A stretch of DNA of 34,688 nt from contig CAYFFE010000027.1 of the NCBI GenBank assembly GCA_964342265.1, positions 1 to 34,688 of the forward strand. Reading direction: 5' to 3'. Below are positions 16,013 through 23,634 of the stretch, piece by piece. A program made the position numbers and the translations under genes. Below the pieces are notes generated by a model that saw only the letters and a program-made list of their open reading frames with translations, did not search any database and was not told the origin of the DNA. Position 1 is the stretch's first letter; every line of letters starts with the position of its first letter. The DNA comes from Halioxenophilus sp964342265. GTDB lineage: Bacteria > Pseudomonadota > Gammaproteobacteria > Pseudomonadales > Cellvibrionaceae.

Positions 16013-17440
16013 ATGCCGTCGATATTAAAATCTTTCGTCCCGCTCACGGTATTTGTCCTTGGGTTTGTTGCCGGCTGCAGCCAAACGGCAACGCCACAAA
16101 CAGCCGATCACCGCAAACCACCGATTAAGATTCCGGCCAATCTTGGCGGCGATAACTCGGTCGTGCTCGAATCAACCAATGCTTTTTCTCTACCCTCGGC
16201 CAACATGCCCATCACCCAGCGCCTGAATTTTAGCGTGGGCAACAGTTTTTTCCGAAACGCCTGGGTCATTGCTCCGGCGTCCACCGCAGCGCGCGACGGC
16301 TTGGGGCCCTTGTTTAACACCAACGCTTGCCAAAATTGCCACATTAAAGATGGCCGCGGGCATTTGCCCATCAACGACCACGACAACACCGTATCGATGC
16401 TGGTTCGCGTGAGCCTGCCCGGCGCACCAGAGAGCGATAAAGCGGGTGTGATCGAACACCCCACCTACGGCGGTCAGTTGCAGGATTTCGCCATTAACGG
16501 CCACACGCCCGAGGCAAAAATTACTGTGGACTTCGACTATCACACAGTAACGCTCGAAGATGGCACCAAGGTAGAACTGCGCCAGCCGCGCCTGAAGTTC
16601 TCAAACTTCAGTCACGAAGCCATCGACGCCAACACACTCACTTCCCTGCGCATCGCCCCGCCCATGATCGGCCTGGGCTACTTGCAAGCGCTCAGCGAGG
16701 ATCAGATTCTCGCCAACGAAGACCCCGAAGATAAAAACGGCGACGGTATTTCCGGTCGTGCCAATTGGGTTTGGGATAGTGAAAGCCAAGCGATTACCCT
16801 GGGGCGATTTGGCTGGAAAGCCGAGCAGCCGAGCCTCAAACAGCAAAATGCCGGTGCGTTTGCCGGTGATATGGGACTGACTAGCGCTCTTTCAATCAAA
16901 GACGATTGCACCGAAGCGCAAACGGCTTGTCGAAATGCTCCCCACGGAGGCTCGCCAGAAGTCAGCGATAAAATCCTCGACCAAGTCACCTTCTACACTG
17001 CTAATTTGGCTGTGCCCGCCCGGCGCAATGTCGATGACCCCAACGTTCAAGCCGGCGCAGAGCTGTTTCAAACCATCGGCTGCAGTGACTGCCACACACC
17101 GCGTTGGCAGTTAGCCGATGTGAGCGATATGCCCTGGCTTGGCAACCAAACCATCTACCCGTTTACCGATATGTTGCTGCACGATTTGGGCGAGGGCTTG
17201 TCGGATAATCGACCCGTGTTTCAAGCACAAGGCAATGAGTGGCGCACGCCACCACTGTGGGGATTGGGATTAACCGAGGTGGTTAACGAAGAATTTGGCT
17301 ACCTGCACGACGGCCGAGCCAGAACCTTAACCGAAGCCATTTTGTGGCACGGCGGCGAAGCTCAAGCCAGCCGCGATCAATTCGCAACCATGGATTCAAA
17401 CACCCGCGCGCAATTGTTAGCCTTTTTAAAGAGCTTATAA
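16013..17440 (+). CDS. Di-haem oxidoreductase (DHOR) family lipoprotein
   Basis: This is a c-type cytochrome of 475 residues. It has a lipoprotein signal peptide with lipobox FVAGC (lipidated C22), so it is membrane-anchored in the periplasm. Two haem-attachment motifs are visible, CQNCH at 106-110 and CSDCH at 357-361, in the large di-haem fold related to MauG and cytochrome c peroxidase (DUF1111/DHOR family). An Asp/Asn-rich calcium-site-like loop lies at about 238-249 (EDKNGDGISGRA). It is flanked by two imelysin genes in the same direction and is probably iron-regulated with them. A redox role in iron handling (for example changing the oxidation state of captured iron) is inferred from context. 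Confidence 0.9.
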   Translation: MPSILKSFVPLTVFVLGFVAGCSQTATPQTADHRKPPIKIPANLGGDNSVVLESTNAFSLPSANMPITQRLNFSVGNSFFRNAWVIAPASTAARDGLGPLFNTNACQNCHIKDGRGHLPINDHDNTVSMLVRVSLPGAPESDKAGVIEHPTYGGQLQDFAINGHTPEAKITVDFDYHTVTLEDGTKVELRQPRLKFSNFSHEAIDANTLTSLRIAPPMIGLGYLQALSEDQILANEDPEDKNGDGISGRANWVWDSESQAITLGRFGWKAEQPSLKQQNAGAFAGDMGLTSALSIKDDCTEAQTACRNAPHGGSPEVSDKILDQVTFYTANLAVPARRNVDDPNVQAGAELFQTIGCSDCHTPRWQLADVSDMPWLGNQTIYPFTDMLLHDLGEGLSDNRPVFQAQGNEWRTPPLWGLGLTEVVNEEFGYLHDGRARTLTEAILWHGGEAQASRDQFATMDSNTRAQLLAFLKSL

Positions 17441-17456
17441 TGCAGGCACATTACTA

Positions 17457-17494
17457 TTTGGCCAAACGAATCAACATATAGCCGTTTGGCTAAA
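17457..17494 (+). other. Intercistronic stem-loop between DHOR and second imelysin
   Basis: TTTGGCCAAACG (17457-17468) pairs with CGTTTGGCTAAA (17483-17494) over 12 bp with one G-U wobble, and an outer CAGGC/GCCTG pair (17443-17447, 17495-17499) encloses it. It has no T-run, so it could set mRNA stability or relative expression within the operon. Structure predicted by eye. Confidence 0.55.
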
Positions 17495-17513
17495 GCCTGT
17501 TAGGAAGAATTTT

Positions 17514-18566
17514 ATGCGTTTATGTTCGTTACTCGCCGTTGTTATGTTAGCTGTTGCACTGATCGGCTGTGAAAAATCCGATCCCAATACCGAGCTTTTG
17601 CAAAGTTTTCACACCCAGCTGGCTCAACCTGCTTACGCCAAGCTGGTAAGTGTTACCGAACTCAATCAAGCTAGAACGCAGCAATGTGACCCTCAAAACT
17701 TAGCGAGTTTTTTAACCGATGCCCAGCAATCCTGGCGTCAAACCATGGCGGCCTGGCAAGAAGCGCGGGTAATTCGCTTTGGCCCCATCGTCGAGCAACG
17801 GTTGGACTGGGAGTTTCAATTCTGGCCGGATAAAAAAAACCTGGTTGCCAAAAAAGCACTGGCGCTGCTGAAAAAAGATCAACCGCTGGACGAGCAAACT
17901 CTGGAAAAAAGCAGCGTGGTATTGCATGGGTTAAGCGCCCTGGAATTTATGCTGTTCGATCCAAGCGCCCAGGAAAAAGCACAGCCCGAGCGGTTTTGTG
18001 AATTAACCCAATGGATCGGCCAAGCTCTGCACACAAACGCTCAACGCTTACAAAAATCCTGGGATCAGCAAAGTAGTGAATTTCTCGCCCCTGGAGACCA
18101 ATCGGAATTCTACCCAACATTCGAAGTCGCGCTGGGTAAAATCGTCGATAGCTATTTAATTACCCTAGAGAACGTATCCAAACAAAAAATTGGCTCGGTG
18201 ATTGGTGAGCACTCCGAGTCGAAAGCCAACCCTTATTTTTTGGAATCCTGGCGCTCAGAAAACTCCTGGCAAAACATCTCCGCCAACTTAATTGCCACCC
18301 ACCGTTTTTTTCATGAGGGCGGTTTTTTATCGTATTTGCAAAGCCTGGGACACGAATCACTGGCAACGGAGCTAAACGGCGCCCTATTGCGGGTTAACCA
18401 AAAATCTGCTCAGGTAAAAGCGCCGCTATTTTCTCAATTAGACGAAAAATCCCCCGCATTGCGCGAGCTTCAATCGGCGGTAATCAATCTTAAAAATCTA
18501 CTCAAAAACAAAGCCACCGATGCCTTAAACCTGCCCATTGGTTTTAACGACAACGACGGCGATTAA
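17514..18566 (+). CDS. Imelysin-family lipoprotein (second copy)
   Basis: This 350-residue exported protein has a lipoprotein signal peptide (MRLCSLLAVVMLAVALIGCEKS, lipidated C19). The segment VLHGLSALEFMLFD aligns with the GxHxxE motif of the imelysins but has Ser in place of His. The rest is helical, with QSWRQTMAAWQEARVIRFGP matching the N-terminal imelysin half (compare AWLKARVPYAQSEAFRFG in the first copy). AGGAAG precedes the ATG. It is 73 bp behind the di-haem gene, in the arrangement imelysin, DHOR, imelysin seen in iron-regulated loci of other gammaproteobacteria. The DUF1513 gene that I recall often following in such loci is absent here. Confidence 0.87.
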   Translation: MRLCSLLAVVMLAVALIGCEKSDPNTELLQSFHTQLAQPAYAKLVSVTELNQARTQQCDPQNLASFLTDAQQSWRQTMAAWQEARVIRFGPIVEQRLDWEFQFWPDKKNLVAKKALALLKKDQPLDEQTLEKSSVVLHGLSALEFMLFDPSAQEKAQPERFCELTQWIGQALHTNAQRLQKSWDQQSSEFLAPGDQSEFYPTFEVALGKIVDSYLITLENVSKQKIGSVIGEHSESKANPYFLESWRSENSWQNISANLIATHRFFHEGGFLSYLQSLGHESLATELNGALLRVNQKSAQVKAPLFSQLDEKSPALRELQSAVINLKNLLKNKATDALNLPIGFNDNDGD

Positions 18567-18759
18567 TACTAATGCCTGTTAACAAGTGTTTTAACGAATG
18601 CTTGAACGAATGGTTTAAAAACACAGGTGAACAATTTTTAAAATCAACTTTTAATTGGCAACCTAAAACTTTTTAAACAGGTACGAACTTTGCCATACTA
18701 GCTTTGCCCAAGTTAGCCTTAAACTTCCTGAATTAATTCGAGCACAATTTACAAAGACC

Positions 18760-19539
18760 ATGAGCAAAGTACCCCCTAGGCTGCTATCCGGTCTCGGCTT
18801 AACGCTGATGCTGATTATTGTCGGGAGCTATCTATTAATACCACAAAAATCCAGCGCAGAAACCGCCACACTGGCTGTTGCCGCAAACTTTACGGCCACA
18901 GCGAAAGCCCTACAAGATGCATTTGAGGCACAAAGCAATCACACCGTAAAGCTCAGCTTTGGTTCAACCGGAAAGCTGTACACTCAGATTATTAATGGTG
19001 CCCCGTTTGATGCCTTTTTAGCCGCCGATGATGTACGTCCCGCTCAATTAATAGCACAACAGTATGCCGACCCCAACAGTGAGTTTACCTACGCGCGGGG
19101 CAGATTAGCACTTTACAGCCGATCACTGAATTTAACGGATGACTTGGCCATCCTATTAAAACGCACCGATTCCATAAAAAAGCTCGCCATAGCCAATATA
19201 AAAACCGCACCTTACGGCACGGCAGCACAGGAAGTGTTACAACGTTTAGACGTTTATGAATCACTGCAAGCCAAGTTAGTACAAGGCGATAACATTGCTC
19301 AAACCTACCAGTTTATTTTTACGGGAAATGCCAACTTGGGATTTGTTGCACTGGCGCAGGTAATTAATACCGATAATAATCACTACCTTGTGGTCCCAGC
19401 AGATTATCATTCGCCGCTCAATCAGAACGCGGTGTTATTAGCGCGCGGCAGAGATAACGCCGCCGCCAAGGAGTTTTTACGATATTTAAAAACCGATGGC
19501 GCAAAGAAAATAATAGCCGACTATGGCTATGATCTATAA
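18760..19539 (+). CDS. modA: Molybdate/tungstate-type ABC substrate-binding protein
   Basis: ModA captures molybdate in the periplasm for the ModBC transporter. The 259-residue protein has a long N-terminal hydrophobic segment (about 10-27) and then the family pattern TLAVAANFTATAKAL, SFGSTGKLYTQIINGAPFDAFLAADD and GNANLGFVALAQV. The GSTGKL serine region and the C-terminal GAKKIIADYGY are typical ligand-lobe features. No modB or modC is adjacent. The next gene is an alginate-export-type porin. The ribosome-binding site is weak. Oxyanion specificity (molybdate, tungstate or another anion) cannot be decided from sequence by eye. Confidence 0.9.
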   Translation: MSKVPPRLLSGLGLTLMLIIVGSYLLIPQKSSAETATLAVAANFTATAKALQDAFEAQSNHTVKLSFGSTGKLYTQIINGAPFDAFLAADDVRPAQLIAQQYADPNSEFTYARGRLALYSRSLNLTDDLAILLKRTDSIKKLAIANIKTAPYGTAAQEVLQRLDVYESLQAKLVQGDNIAQTYQFIFTGNANLGFVALAQVINTDNNHYLVVPADYHSPLNQNAVLLARGRDNAAAKEFLRYLKTDGAKKIIADYGYDL

Positions 19540-19685
19540 AAAACGTTGATTTATAAAAAGCTTTGATTAACTCGGAGGTTCCTAGAGCTAAAATTACTCA
19601 ACTCATATTTATCGATCTCTTCAATCTGTATGCATCACTTCGTAACCTGGTAGTAAACTTGGATAACTTAAAAAGGAATAGTAAG

Positions 19686-21047
19686 TTGGTGAGCTTAAGT
19701 ACATTAAAATCGGTTTATATTTTATTATTTCCACCAATACGTCGGCTACCGTTGATATTGTGCTGGGTATTTATATTCACATCGCAGCTCGGCAAAGCCA
19801 GCCCCGAGTTCTCCGCGCAAGTCGAAAGTCGAGTACGTTTCGAGCACCTAGACGGCCAATTCAGGACTAACCCTGGCAGTAGTGACCAAGCCCTATTTAA
19901 TCGCACCCTAGCTGCCCTGTCTGGGAACTATCAATCACTGGAGGCAACTCTTGAACTGATTGATGCACGCGATATTGCCAATATAGCAGACGCTAATACA
20001 CCATTGTCTACCAGCACAAACAACCCTACGGATATTTTACAGATTAACCTCGCGTTCAATTATATCGATTTTTTTTGCGACGGCTGCGAATTAAAATTAA
20101 AAGCCGGCAGAATGACATTGAACTGGGGGAGTCGACGTCTACTGGCTCGTAACCGCTTTCGAAACACCATTAACGCCTTTACCGGCCTACACGGTCAATG
20201 GCAAAACAACGTTGGTAGTCGTTGGCAATTTCTTTATAGCTCACCCGTTCAAAGACGAGTTGATGGCAGCCCATCAGAAAATAACCCCAAATTGGATGAA
20301 GCAATTTCAAGCACCCGACTTTGGGGATTGGCTTATCAACCCAAATCCACTGACTTTGTAAAAAGTGAGTGGATATTGTTGGGCTTGCAAGAACAAGATA
20401 CTTTAGCAACGAGAACACGTGGCCGCGAGCTGTTTACACTGAACACCGTATTAGAATCCCAAAAACCTTTAAACTCTTGGTTTTGGCAAATCGAACTGGC
20501 CTATCAATGGGGACGTTCCCGGCTAAATGCTTCTTCCGAAACACTGGATCACTCGGCGTATTTTGCGCATGCTCATATAGGCCATCCGCTTAAACACGGA
20601 AAATTATCGGCGCTAATAGATTACGCCAGCGGCGATAAAAACCCTAATGACGGTGAAAATAACCGCTTCGATACATTATTTGGCGCCCGCCGATTTGATT
20701 TTGGCCCAACCAGTATTTACGGCCCTTTCTCACGCGCAAACTTAATCACACCGGGAATTCGTTGGCAAACTCAAATAAATACAGTTAATTTTTCTACTAC
20801 GTGGCGTTACTTTCAGTTGGCAGAACGCGCCGATAATTGGTCGGCAGTAGGGGTTAGCCCTGCATCAGTTAACGAATCGTCCACCGAACTTGGACATCAG
20901 TGGGAAGCACGTTGGCGCTGGCATGATAAAACTCAAACAGTACACATTGACCTTGGCGGGGCCTATTTATGGGCAGGTGATTTTTTAAAATCGATCAATC
21001 GGGGAGACGCGCGTTTTATTTACTCGTCGATAACCTATAAATTCTAA
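19686..21047 (+). CDS. Alginate-export-type outer-membrane porin
   Basis: This is a beta-barrel outer-membrane protein related to the alginate_exp family (AlgE-like). From TTG at 19686 it has 453 residues; the AAAGGA ribosome-binding site lies eight bases upstream. GTG at 19689 is an equally likely start and an in-frame TTG at 19563 has no ribosome-binding site. The signal peptide is about 36-40 residues (RRLPLILCWVFIFTSQLGKA). The mature part shows the family features: VESRVRFEHLDGQFR, LFNRTLAALSG, LKAGRMTLNWGSRRLLARNRFRN, and alternating aromatic strands ending in SSITYKF, the terminal-aromatic insertion signal. It is 146 bp after modA and may be co-transcribed with it. Its substrate is unknown; alginate itself is not implied. 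Confidence 0.78.
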   Translation: MVSLSTLKSVYILLFPPIRRLPLILCWVFIFTSQLGKASPEFSAQVESRVRFEHLDGQFRTNPGSSDQALFNRTLAALSGNYQSLEATLELIDARDIANIADANTPLSTSTNNPTDILQINLAFNYIDFFCDGCELKLKAGRMTLNWGSRRLLARNRFRNTINAFTGLHGQWQNNVGSRWQFLYSSPVQRRVDGSPSENNPKLDEAISSTRLWGLAYQPKSTDFVKSEWILLGLQEQDTLATRTRGRELFTLNTVLESQKPLNSWFWQIELAYQWGRSRLNASSETLDHSAYFAHAHIGHPLKHGKLSALIDYASGDKNPNDGENNRFDTLFGARRFDFGPTSIYGPFSRANLITPGIRWQTQINTVNFSTTWRYFQLAERADNWSAVGVSPASVNESSTELGHQWEARWRWHDKTQTVHIDLGGAYLWAGDFLKSINRGDARFIYSSITYKF

Positions 21048-21122
21048 GTCTCAAATCAATTTTTAGCTTCCAGCTTCTAGATAAATAGTAGAGACAATAA
21101 ACGAACGGAAGAGAAGATTTTA

Positions 21123-21155
21123 TACTGCCGTGGTTTATTCAAAACCACGGCAGTA
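21123..21155. terminator. Long hairpin between the porin and grxD (probable convergent terminator)
   Basis: A perfect 14-bp inverted repeat, TACTGCCGTGGTTT/AAACCACGGCAGTA with a 5-nt loop, lies between the two convergent stop codons. It lacks a proper T-run on either strand, so it could instead stabilise mRNA ends. Confidence 0.6.
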
Positions 21156-21159
21156 AAAA

Positions 21160-21486
21160 CTATTGAGGATTCTGCTCTGCAGCACCTTCAACCAAAGTTT
21201 TCAATTCACCACTGGCGTGCATCTCAGAGATGATATCACAACCACCAACCAATTCACCTTTTACCCACAATTGCGGAAAAGTTGGCCAGTTAGCGTATTT
21301 AGGGAGATTAGCGCGAATATCTGGGTTGCTAAGAATATCAACGTAGGCAAAACGCTGACCGCATTCCATTAACGCTTGTGAGGCACGCTGCGAAAAGCCA
21401 CATTGCGGAGCATTTGGCGAACCTTTCATGTACAGGATGATGGTGTTTTCTTCGATCTGAGATTTAATGGTATCCATAATATCCAT
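21160..21486 (-). CDS. grxD: Monothiol glutaredoxin
   Basis: GrxD carries [2Fe-2S] clusters, bound with glutathione, to client proteins and works with BolA-type partners. From the ATG at 21486 it is 108 residues, with an AGAGGAG ribosome-binding site just upstream; earlier starts add unrelated sequence. The monothiol active site CGFS begins at C29 (SPNAPQCGFSQRA) and the glutathione-binding WPTFPQLWVKGELVGGCDI is intact. In Pseudomonas grxD follows bfr directly. Here nearly 15 kb of other genes lies between them. Identification is secure. Confidence 0.97.
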   Translation of the reverse strand: MDIMDTIKSQIEENTIILYMKGSPNAPQCGFSQRASQALMECGQRFAYVDILSNPDIRANLPKYANWPTFPQLWVKGELVGGCDIISEMHASGELKTLVEGAAEQNPQ

Positions 21487-21729
21487 TGTTTCGACTCCTC
21501 TGTTGGAGAAAAGGGCCCGCATTACCGCGGCGGAAACTGAGCATTCTACACAGCACGCTGGTATCTTTCCAAACTTCCCCAACCACATATTTTTGCTGGG
21601 GTTATTTAAGCTTGCGCCGTGCAAGGTTATTTTACGGCTCTAGCGGGTGTATCAATATCACTGGCAATTAGTCACTCCAAGCGCCGAATAGTTTGCTTGA
21701 TCAATACCACAATTGGCCAAATCAACCAA

Positions 21730-23286
21730 TTATTGCGATGGCTCACCCCAACCGCCGCCGCCCGGCGTTTCTAATCGAATTTTGTCGCCAGCGCTCACCC
21801 TCAGAGCTTGCTTGGGTTTGAGAAGCTCGCCGTTACTAGCGCCACTATCTTTGCGAGTGCAAAAATTACGCCCAGGAGCCCCATCGCTGCCGCCTGCCAG
21901 CCCCCAGGGCGAAGCGTTTCTGCGTTCGGTGAGCAGTGTCACCTGCGCGTCACCTAAAAATTCAAACTCGCGAATCAGGCCGTCGCCACCGGGCTGCTGG
22001 CCCCGGCCTCCAGAGCCGGTGCGACGCTGGTAACGGGTAATGCGCACGGGAAAGTGGCTCTCAAGGCTTTCAATCGGCGTGTTCAGGGTATTGGTCATAT
22101 GGCTTTGTACCCCATGCAAGCCGGCGCGCTGTGGTCCACCGCCCGTGCCACCGGCGATGGTTTCGTAATAATCCCATGGGCTGTTACCGCTAGCAGACCC
22201 CATCGCTATATTGTTCATAGTGCCTTGGCTCGCGGCGGGAATTCGATTTGGCATAGCCTGTGACAGGGCCCCTAGCACTGTATCAACCAAGCGCATGGAG
22301 GTTTCTACATTACCCGCAGCAACAGCGGCCGGTGCTTCAGCATTAACTAAGCAGCCTTTAGGGGCGCGTATGTCGAGCAGATCATAAACTCCGGCACAGG
22401 CCGGGGTGTAATCGGGCAATAAACACCGAAAGCAGTAATACACCGCTGCCGCAGTTACCGATAGTGGGCAATTAATATTGCCGGCAACCTGAGCGCTGGT
22501 GCCGGCGAAATCGGCCACAATGCCTTTTGCACTAATGTCCAGAGCGACCGCAATGGTAAAGGGTCCCTGCCCTTGACCGTCATCGTCCATAACGTCGCTA
22601 AACGAGTAACGTCCGGGGCGAATATTAGCCAGCTCCGCTTTCGCTAAACGTCGTCCGTAATCGTGCAGATGCTCGATGGATTGCCGATATTCGGTGGCTC
22701 CCAGCGCGTCGACTAACCCTTGTAAACGACGCGCGCCCATAGCGTTAGCGCTGATCTGGGCTAGAAAGTCCCCCCGCGCAATCGCGCGATTACCGCTCAA
22801 TACGTGCAATAAATCTTCGTCGATCTCTCCTGCGGAAACTAAGCGAGTGGGCGCAATTACAATCCCTTCCTCGGCCAAGGTACTCGAAATAGGCATGGAA
22901 CCCGGGGAGTTTGCGCCAATGTTTACGTGGTGGGCTCGATTTGCCACAAAACCTACCAATGTTTCGTTGCAAAAAACGGGGGCAATGACGGTAACATCAG
23001 GCAAGTGCGTCCCGCCTAGATAAGGATCGTTAACTACTAACATATCGCCCGGCCGCCATTGTTGATTGTCAACGAGATCCGCCATGGCATAGGCCATACT
23101 GCCTAAATGCACTGGAATGTGGGCAGCCTGAGCCACCATGCGGCCCGCCGAATCGAAGATGGCACAGGAGTAGTCCAATCGATCTTTAATATTGGGCGAA
23201 AAGGCCGCACGCCGCAGCGCAGCCCCCACTTCTTCACATAAGCCATTGATGCGATTGGCAAAAATAGCCAAATCGATAGCGTTCAT
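21730..23286 (-). CDS. Hydantoinase B/oxoprolinase-family protein, without its A subunit
   Basis: HyuB-type proteins form, with HyuA, ATP-dependent N-methylhydantoinases, 5-oxoprolinases or acetone carboxylase-like enzymes. The ATG at 23286 gives 518 residues (MNAIDLAIFANRINGLCEEVGAALRRAA), the family N-terminus; a longer in-frame reading to 23481 has no support. Family landmarks are HIPVHLGSMAYAM, GDMLVVNDPYLGGTHLPDVTVIAPVF, GNVETSMRLVDTVLGAL, YYETIAGGTGGGP and the C-terminal LETPGGGGWG. No hyuA is found on either side in the window, so the partner must be elsewhere or the protein acts alone. It shares orientation with the large synthetase gene upstream, but a gap of about 350 bp makes co-transcription uncertain. 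Confidence 0.88.
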   Translation of the reverse strand: MNAIDLAIFANRINGLCEEVGAALRRAAFSPNIKDRLDYSCAIFDSAGRMVAQAAHIPVHLGSMAYAMADLVDNQQWRPGDMLVVNDPYLGGTHLPDVTVIAPVFCNETLVGFVANRAHHVNIGANSPGSMPISSTLAEEGIVIAPTRLVSAGEIDEDLLHVLSGNRAIARGDFLAQISANAMGARRLQGLVDALGATEYRQSIEHLHDYGRRLAKAELANIRPGRYSFSDVMDDDGQGQGPFTIAVALDISAKGIVADFAGTSAQVAGNINCPLSVTAAAVYYCFRCLLPDYTPACAGVYDLLDIRAPKGCLVNAEAPAAVAAGNVETSMRLVDTVLGALSQAMPNRIPAASQGTMNNIAMGSASGNSPWDYYETIAGGTGGGPQRAGLHGVQSHMTNTLNTPIESLESHFPVRITRYQRRTGSGGRGQQPGGDGLIREFEFLGDAQVTLLTERRNASPWGLAGGSDGAPGRNFCTRKDSGASNGELLKPKQALRVSAGDKIRLETPGGGGWGEPSQ

Positions 23287-23550
23287 TGCAATCCCATTGA
23301 TTGTAACTGCTGTCTTGAATTGGCCGCAGTAACCTACAGCCACCGAACTTATTAGTCTGGCAATGATAAATGTTGGGTTGATTGTGACACAAGGATGTAC
23401 CACCACCGCTGCGGCAAAGCGGGCATAGCCCCTTAAATTCCGGAAGATTTGCCCAACACGCCAGATTTTAAGGGCTAGCAATAACTTAGATGACTATTGC
23501 ATGGTGTATGGTGTATGGCCGAGTACACATTAAGCGTTACCAACGATAAC

Positions 23551-23584
23551 CGTTAACCTAGAGACAATAATCTCAAGGTTAACG
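23551..23584. other. Palindrome downstream of the synthetase gene
   Basis: CGTTAACCT (23551-23559) pairs with AGGTTAACG (23576-23584), with an inner GAGA/TCTC stem around the loop CAATAA. No T-run follows on the minus strand. It could be a weak terminator of the synthetase gene or an operator for hyuB. It lies in the gap between the two genes. Confidence 0.4.
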
Positions 23585-23634
23585 CTGCAGGGAAGTAACA
23601 GTGTTAGAAGAAAACCAATGGCTGCATCAACAAG

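Noticed and set aside
19686..21047. Alginate secretion (AlgE) function
   Set aside because: No alginate synthesis genes are nearby; family resemblance alone does not give the substrate.
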